Assembly: GCA_903924855.1 (NCBI GenBank)
Contig: CAIYCW010000152.1
Coordinates: forward strand, 1-64,000
Reading direction: 5' to 3'
Origin: an uncultured Rhodospirillales bacterium
Lineage (GTDB): Bacteria; Pseudomonadota; Alphaproteobacteria; Acetobacterales; Acetobacteraceae
Length of the DNA stretch: 64,000 nucleotides
Each line of letters begins with the position of its first letter. The first letter of the stretch is position 1. Under the pieces are notes generated by a model that worked only from the letters and a program-made list of their open reading frames with translations, was not told the origin of the DNA and made no database searches. The position numbers were made by a program, and so were the translations under genes. Below are positions 37,601-46,600 of this stretch, one piece after another.

Positions 37601-40600
37601 GTGTTCTACCCCGGCGGCACCGGTGTGATCGGCGTCAGCGGCACTGTCAGCGGCTTCAGCGTGCAGTCGACCGGCTATGTCTCCGTCACCTCGCGCGGTC
37701 ACAGCTTCGCGGGCGCGGTCTCGTCCGGCGGCGTCCTGATCATCAGCAATGGCGGCATCGACAGCGGCACCACCCTGCTCAACGGCGGCGTCGAGATCGT
37801 CTCGCAAGGCGGCTCCGCCATCGGCGCCACGGTGATGAGCAGCGGCCTGCTGGTGGTGTCCTCCGGCGGGTTCGTCAGCAACCTCACCATCCAGCCCGGC
37901 GGCGAGATTGACTTCGCGGCCCTTGCCTTTGTCTCCGGCGGCAGCGCCACGCTGAACAGCACCACCGATGTGCTGACCGTGGTCGAGGGCGTCACCACCG
38001 CAACCGTGCAGCTTTCGGGCAGCTACACCTCCCAGGCTGCCTATATCTCCTCTGGCACCGTCTATGGCGGCACGCTGATCACCATCGCCCCCGTGGGCCC
38101 GCTTCCGGTGATCTCGGCCGGCTCGGCCACCGCGATCTCGGCAACCGATCTTGTGGCGGTGCAGCCATTCGCCGGTGTTCTGATCACCGATCACGACATC
38201 ACCCAGACCGAGACGGTCACGGTCACCCCCAGCACCACCGCCAACGGCATTCTGGTCGCCAATGGCGGGGGCACGGTGAACTCGGCCGGCGTGTTCACCA
38301 TCAGCGGCACCCAGGCCGCCGTGACCGCAGCCCTTGATGCGCTCAGCTTCGCGCCGCAGACGATCTCGGCCGGAACAAATGATGTCACCAGCTTCACCAT
38401 CAGCGCGGTCGACACTTCGGGCTTCGGGGCCGTCAACAGCGCCACCACCCTCACCATCTCGGCCCCCGCCCGGGTCACCATCCTCAGCGGGACCACCAGC
38501 TCCGGTCTGAACATCGGCGCCGGCACCAGACTGCAGGTCAATGGCGGCGGCAGCGCCGTGGGCACCATCATCTCCTCCGGTGGCAGCGCCTACACGCCGA
38601 ACGGCACCATGATCGGCACCGTGGTGCAGAATTACGGTGGCCTGCAGGTCTCCTCCGGCGGCGTGATCAGCAACACCACCATCAGCAGTGGCGGCGCCCT
38701 GCTGTTGATCGACAGCGTCACCGCGACCAACACCGTGGTCAGCAGCGGCGGCTTCGCGGTCAGCCTGTCCGACACCGCGAATTACAGCGCCGTGTTCGCC
38801 GGCATCACCTCGCAGACCGGCGCCATCTTCGTCACCACCGGCATCTTCGCCCGCACCACGTCCAATTACGTCCAACTCGGCAACACGCTCTCGGGTCAGA
38901 TCGTGGGCGCCGGCGGCAGCGTGGTGACGGATGAGGTGCTGAATTCGGCCTCCCTCACCGGCACCATCCTCCGCTTCGGCGGCACGGTTGCGGTCGATGA
39001 CGGCGGTGTGGTGATCAGCAGCATGATCAGCTCGGGCGGGCTGGTCGCCGCCTATGGCGGTGCGATCGTCTCGGCCTCCATCGTCAGCAGCGGCGGCGTG
39101 GAAAACGCGGCCCTTGGCACGCTGATCAGCTCGACCGTGCTCAGCGGCGGCGCGCAATATGTCGGCACCACCGCCAGCGCGAGCGGCGCCGTGATCAGCA
39201 ATGGCGGCGTGCAGTATGTCAGCAGCGGCGGCACTGCCAACGGCACGGTGCTGTCCAGCGGCGGCGTCGAGGTGCTCTACGCGGGCGCCCTGGTCACCGC
39301 CACCCAGGTTCAGCTCGGCGCCAGCATCGATTTCGCCAATCTGGTCTCCAGCGCCGGTGGCAGCGTGTCGTTCAACGGCAACACCAACATGCTGAGCGTG
39401 ACCGAAGGGACCGTGACCTCCACGATCTCGCTCACCGCCTATGACCAGGGTGCCGTCTTTGCCCTGACATCGGGTCTGTATGGCGGAACGACGCTGACCG
39501 TCAGCAGCCTGATCCCCGGCCAGCCCAACATCTCGGGCACGGTCTCCGGCCAGAGCGTGCTGATCTCCGGCACTGACCGCCCATTCGCAAGCGTTGTCGT
39601 CACCGATCCGGGCGGCGGCCAGACCGAGACCGTCACCATCACGCCGTCCGCGCCGGTCTCCGGCACGCTCGGCAATCTCGGCACCGGCTCGCTCACCAAC
39701 GGCGTCTACACCGTCACCGGCACCGCCGCCGCCGTCACCTCGGCGATCGAGGCGCTGACCTACACGGCCCCCGGCAGCATCCCGTCCAGCTCGACCTTCG
39801 TCGAGACCTTCACCATCAGCGCAATCGACACGGCGCTTGCCAGTGCGGTGAACAGCACCACCACGGTGCAGGTCTATCAGCCGGTGACATCGGTGATCAG
39901 CTCCGGCCTCACCTCCACCGGGCTCACCCTGCCCTTCGGCACGGTGCTGAACGTCAACAGCGGCGCCACGGTGCTGAATATCGTCGAATCCTCCGGTGCC
40001 GGCATCAATGTCTATGGCATCGAGAGCGGCGGCATTCTGAACAATGGCGGCTTTGAGAACGTGTTCAGCGGTGGCGTTGCCACCAACGACGTCGTGTTCA
40101 ATTTCCAGTCGGTCCAACCCGACGGCATCACACGCCAGACCAGCGTTGGCAGCTATGGCCAGCAGAATATCAGCAATGGTGGCCTCGCCTCTGGCACGGT
40201 CGTGCTGAGCCAGGGCGAGGTCCTCGTCTCCTCCGGCGGCACGCTGTCCGGCGCCGTGGTCAGCAGCGGCGGCCTGGTGATCGCTCAGTCCGGCAGTGTG
40301 CTGTCCGGCGTGGATGTGCTCTCCGGCGGTGCCTTCCTGGTGCTGCCCGGGGCTGTCGTGTCGAACACGGTGTCCGCCACCGGCGCGCTGGTGATGTCCA
40401 GCGGCGTTGCGGTGTTCACCTACCCAACCTCGTTGACCAGCGGCCTTGCTCCCAACAGCACCATCTACACCAGCGCCTATGTGCTGGCCGGCGGCAGTGT
40501 CACCAGCGAGACGGTCTATAATTACGGCGTGCTGAACGTCTACAACAGCGCCTCCGCCACCATCCTCACCAGCGGCGGCATCGAGAACGTTTATTCCGGC

Positions 40601-43600
40601 GGCGTGGATAGCGCATCGGTGATCAGCAGCGGCGGGCTGGAGATCGTGGGCTCCGGTGGCACGGCCAATGCGGTGACGATCTCCTCCGGTGGCACATTGC
40701 TGATCCTGCCCGGCGGTTCGGCCCCCGGCACGATCCTGGCGGGCGGCAATGTGGTCTCGAATGGCGTGGCGCTGTTCTCCGGCACCAATTTGGTGTCCAC
40801 CGGTGCCAGCCTGTCCGGCGTTTCGGTCGGCGTCTCCGGCTTTGAATATGTGCTGACCGGCGGTCTTGCCGTGTCCAACACCGTCACCGGCCCCTATCTC
40901 GGCGGGCTCTATGGCGCAATCGATGTCTATGGCGGCGTGGTGAGCCACACGGTGCTCTCCTCTTCCGGCGCGGTTTACCTGTTTGCCGGTGGTTCCGCCG
41001 TCCAGGACGTGGTGAGCGCAAACGCACAGGAAGTGGTCTCCAGCGGTGGTGTGAGCCTGTCGGCCAGTCTGGTAAGCGGTGGCCTGTTGGTCTACGCAGG
41101 TGGTGTTGCCAGTGCCACGGTGGTTTCCAGCGGCGGCTATCTCAACATCTTCTCCGGCGGCTCCGCCGTTCAGCTGAGCCTGGCATCCGGCGGCGGGGCC
41201 ACCGTGTTCTCCGGCGGTGTCGCGCGGGCATCGCAGATCACGGCGGCATCGGTTGCCGTGGATGGCGGCATCGCCATCTCCAGCTTCGTCTCCGGCACCG
41301 GCACGCTGAACATCCATCAAGGCATCGCCAGCGCCACCACCTTGGCCTCAGGCGGCGTGGAACAGCTCTCCGGCGGCAGCGATATCTCGGCCACGATCAG
41401 CTCGGGCGCCAGCCAGAACATCTCCTCCGGCGCCACCGCCACCAGCGACACGGTGCTGGGCGGTTCGCAGATCGTCCGCCTGTCCGGCATCGCCTCGGCC
41501 ACCATCGCCTCTGGCGGCGGCGTGATCGTCTCCAGCGGTGGCATGGCCAGTGCCGTGGTGGTCGATGCGCTGGGCAGTGCCGTGATCTCCTCCGGCGGAT
41601 CGGCCAATTTCACCACCGTCAACAGCAGCGGATTTATGCAGGTGCGCGGCGGTGGCGTTGCCACCAACACCGTGATCAACGCGGGCGGCTCGATGACGGT
41701 GTCCTCGGCAACCGCCCTTGTTGAATACACCTCGGTCAATTCCGGCGGCATCGCCTCGGCCGCGTTCTATGGCGAGATGCTCAGCACCACGGTGAGCAGC
41801 GGTGGGTCGGCCGTTGTGATCTTCTCTGGCCTGGCCAGCGCCATCTCGGCGCTCAGCGGCGGCACAGTGTCGGTCTACAATGACGGCGTCGCCACCGGCA
41901 CCCTGCTCGCATCCGGTGCCGGGGAAGTGGTTTTCGGAGGCTCCATCGAGACAGGCGCCCAGGTTGCCTCCGGCGCTGAACTGCTGGTCTCGTCGGGCGG
42001 TGTCACCAGCAACGCGGTGCTGTCGAGCGGCGGGTTCGAGCTGGTCTCCTCCGGCGCCAGCGCCATCGGCACGGTGGTCAATTCCGGCGCGGTGCTGCTG
42101 GTTCTGCCAGGCGGCTCGGCCACCGGCACGGTCAGCTCGGGCGGGCAGGTTGTCTCAACCGGTGCGGTGATCGCCACCAGCGCTGTCTCGGCCGCGGCCG
42201 CCCAGGTCACCTCCGTCATCGCTGCCGGCAGCACCGGCTTCACGCTGGGCTCCGGCCAGTTCGCCTATGTCCTCTCCGGCGAGACCGCGATCGGCGACGT
42301 CATCAATGGCGGCGGCGTCAGCTCGTCCACGCAGGAGCGTGTGTGGGGCGGCACCGTCAGCGGATCGCTCATCACCAGCGGCGGGTTCGAGAACATCAAC
42401 AGCGCCAGCCTGTCGATCAGCGCCACCGCGTCCGCGGGCGGCGTGATCAGCGTGGGCTCCAGCGGCACGGCCAGTGCGGCGCAGATCCGCTCCGGCGGCG
42501 AGCTGATCGTGGCCTCCGGCGGCAGTGCGTCAGCCCCGGTGCTCTATGCCGGCGGTGAGCTGATCGTGCTGCCAGGCGCCACCGTCACCGGCGTGGTCTC
42601 CTCGGGCGGTGCGGTGATCTCGACCGGCGTCGTCCTGCTGTCCGGCACCACCGTGCTGTCCTCGGCAACCGGCATCGTCTCGGGCCTCGCCGACGGGTCC
42701 GGCACCACGCTTTACGCCCTTTCCAGCGGCACGGCCCTCAGTGCCGTGGTGAATGGCGGCGAAATGACGATCTTCGCCGGTGGCATCGCCTCGGCGGTCC
42801 AGATCAGCAACAACGGCTCGGCGGTGATCTCCTCCGGCGGTGTCGCGATCGGCGACGTGCTGTCCTCCGGTTTCAACGCGGAGCAGGCCGTGCTGTCCGG
42901 CGGTGTCGTCAGCGCCACCATCCTGTCCTCCGGTGGCGCACAGAACGTCAATTCCGGCGGTCTTGCGGTGGCTGACATCGTGCTGTCCGGCGGCAATGAC
43001 CGCATTCAGGCCGGTGGCAGCGGCAGCGGGATCATCGTCAGCTCCGGCGGCCAGTTCCAGGTCCGCTCGTCCGGCGGCGTGATGACCTCCGCGGTGATCA
43101 GCGCCGGCGGCACCGGCAATGCCTGGCTCGGCGGCGATGCGGTTGGAACTCTTGTCGGTGGCTCGGGGAGTATTTCCGCGCAGCTGTTCATCTTTGACGG
43201 CGGATCGGCAAACGCGACCAGCGTCGGCAGCAGCGGCATACAGCAGGTCTATTCCGGCGGCTTCGCCACCGGCACCCAGATCGGCTCTACCGGGCAGGAG
43301 CAGGTCTTGTCGGGTGGCATCACCACCGGCAGCTTCGTCTCCACCTCCGCCACCCAATATGTCTCGCTCGGCGGCATCGCCAGCGCCACCACACTCTCCG
43401 GCGTGGCCGCCAACCAGTACACCTACACGGGTGGCATCACCGTCGGCACGATCGTGGGCTCCGGCGGGCGTGAGCAGGTCGCCTCCAGCGGATCGATCGC
43501 AAGCAGCACCGTTGTGCTCGCCTCGGGCAATCTGTTCGCACAGGCGTTCGGCACGGCGATCGGTGCTGTGATCAGCAGCGGCGGAAATGCCACCGCGATC

Positions 43601-46600
43601 TCGGGCGGTGTGATCTCCACCACCCAGGTGCTGGCCGGCGGCCGGATCTTCGCAAGTGTCGGCGGCCTCGATGTCGGCACCATCGTCAGCGGCAGCGGCG
43701 GCAGTGAGACCGTGGTGTTCTCGGGCATCGCGTCTAACACCATCATCGGCAGCGGCGGCATCCAGATCGTGCAATCCGGCGGCTCCGCCTTTGGCACGGT
43801 GATCAGCTCGGCCGGTCAGATGCTGATCTCCGCGGGCGGTGTCGCCTCCAACATCAGCCTCGGCCTGGGCGGCGTGCTGGAATTGGCGGCACTCGGCTAT
43901 GTCAGCGGCGGCACCGCAACACTCAACAGCAGCACCGATGTGCTGACGGTGAGCGAAGGCGGCAGCAGCACCTCTGTCACCCTGTCCGGCAACTATGCCG
44001 GTGACATCTTCAGCCTGGCCGGCACAATCGGTGGCGTCACCTCGGTGACTTTCGCCTCCGGGATGGCCGCCCCGCAGCCCTCGATCAGCGGCACGCTCGC
44101 AGGCCAGGTGGTGGCGGACAACGCCACCATCACCCCGTTCGCGGGTGTCACCATCACCGACACCGGGCTTGGCGCCACCGAGACGGTGACGATCACGCCC
44201 TCCACCACCAGCAACGGCAGTTTCAGCAATCTCAGCGCCAGTGTGGTGTCGGGTGCCACATTCTATGTGATCAGCGGCACCGCCGCCTCGGTCACCAGCG
44301 CGCTGGACGCCGCCATCTTCGTGCCGACCAGCAGCGGCATCACCAACAATACCAGTGCCACGGTGGGCTTCACGCTGAACGTGGTGGACGGCTCCTTCGC
44401 CTCCGCCACCGACAGCACCACCACGGTGGTGATCAAGCCGCCCGCCTTCCAGGCCAATCAGCCGGTCTCGGCGGCAGCGGGCCTGCAGGCGAGCAGCTCG
44501 GTCACCGGCTTCAGCATCAGCGACACCGCTGCCAACGTGGCCGCCGCCCTGTCCAGCCTGTCGTTGGACACCAAGCTCACCACGATCACCCTCACCGATG
44601 CCGGCACCCCCACCATCACGCTGAGCTACACCCAGTTCAGCGCCGACACCGCGATCCTGGCCAAGATCGCAACCCCGTACAAGCTGGCGGTGACCGGCGT
44701 TGCCATCCCCAACGCCTACACCACCAACGCCAACACGGCGGTGACGTCCTTCACCATCGCCGACACCGGCAGCAACGTGGCGTCCTATTTCAGCACGCTG
44801 CCGAGCCTTGCCAAGCTCAGCGCCATCACCCTGACCGACGCCACCACCCCGGTGGCACTGCCGTTGACCTCCGCCCAATACAGCCTCAACCAGACTGTGC
44901 TGTCGCTGATCGGCACCGCCTTCACCCTCACCGTCTCCGGCGCACCGGTGACGCAGGCCGCCACCTTGCAGGCTGACAGCCGGGTGACCGGCTTCACGGT
45001 CTATGACACGCTGGCCGACGTGGTCTCCGCCATCCCCGCCCTTTCGGCGGACAGCAAGCTCACCGCCATCCAGTTCTCCGATACCGGCACCCCGGTGATG
45101 ACACTGACCGCCACGCAATACGCGGCGGACACGTCGATCCTGGCCAAGATCACCAGCAAGTTCACCGTCAACGCCACCAATGCGTCCGTGGCACAGGCGG
45201 CGGCGCTGCAGGCCAATCCCCAGGTCTCGGCGTTCACCGTGTCGGACCAGGCGGCCAATCTGACGGCGTCCGCACTGAGCAGCCTGCAGGCGGACAGCAA
45301 GCTGACCTCGATCTCCATCCTCGGCACCAACACGCAGCTGGTGCTGACATCGGTGCAATACGCAGCCGACAGCGCCATTCTGGCCAAGATCGTCACCCCC
45401 TACACGGTGGCGCTCTCCACCCTGATCCAGACCGACAGCGGCACCAGCCTCACCCAGGTCGGCTCCAACTACTTCCTCTACAACAGCGCGGGCTCCGGGC
45501 CGGAACTGCAGGTGGGCGGAAGCCCCGCCACCTCCGGGGAATTCGGCACCTACGCCCCGATCGGCGCCGTTGCGGTGGGCGGCGGTTATGAGGTGGCGTT
45601 CAAGGACACCGCCAGCGGAAATCTGTTCATCCTGGCGACGGACGGCACGGGCAACTTCACCAGCCTCACCGCCCCCATCACCTCCGGCACCGACTATGCG
45701 ATCGAATCGCAGGAAACCGTGTTCGGCCAGGATCTGAACGGAGACGGCACAACCGGGCCGGTCACCAGCACGGTCGCCACCAACGGCCTCTTCAGCCTGG
45801 TGCAGGTGGCCAATGCCTTCGAGGTGCTGAGCAGTGGCGGTGCCGCCGTGCTGCTGAAGCAAGGCACGGCCCTGGTCAGCGCCGGCAGTCTGCTTGGCTA
45901 CAACCCGATCGACGTGGCCTCCAACGCCGCGGGCTACGAGGTGATGTTCAAGAGCGGCACCGCCTTCCAGGCGCAGCAATTCAACGCCAGCGGCGTCTAT
46001 CTCTCGGCTGCGACCGGCGTGCTGTCCGGTGCCAATTACGGGCTGCAAAGCCTGGAGACGGTGTTCAACGCCGATCTCAACGCTGACGGCACCACAGGGG
46101 TGAAGACCAGCGCCATCGCCACAAACGGCGCGGTTGCGCTGCTCGGTGCTGCCGATGAGTTCGAGATCACCAGCGGCGGTGTGCTGCAGGGCATTCTGCA
46201 GGTGTCGGGGACCTCGATCATCTCCGGCAATTTCGCGGGCTTCAACCCGCTTGCCGTGCTGTCCAACAGCGGCGGCTATGAGGTGATGTTCCAAAGCGGA
46301 ACAGGCTTCCTGGGGCTGGAATTCACCTCAGGCGGGTCCTTCATCTCGGCGGCCACCAGTGTGCTGGCGGGCAGCAGCCTGGCGCTGGAAAGCCTGGAGC
46401 CGTCCTTCAACGTGGACCTCAACGGCGATCACAGCATCGGCCCGGTGACCAGCACGATCGCAACCAACGGCCTGGTTGCCCTGCTGGGCGCCGCGGGCCA
46501 GTTCGAGATCACCAGCAGCGGGGCGCTGCAGGGCATTCTGCAGGTCTCGGGCACGCCGATCAGCTCGGGCAATTTCGCGGGCTTCAACCCGCTTGCCGTG

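Noticed and set aside
36992-46294. Very long open frames on the minus strand inside the giant gene (36992-41320 and 42530-46294)
   Set aside because: They follow from the GC-rich codon bias and repetitive composition of the forward gene. Their products are low-complexity Ala/Gly/Asp/His runs with no start signals or known domains.
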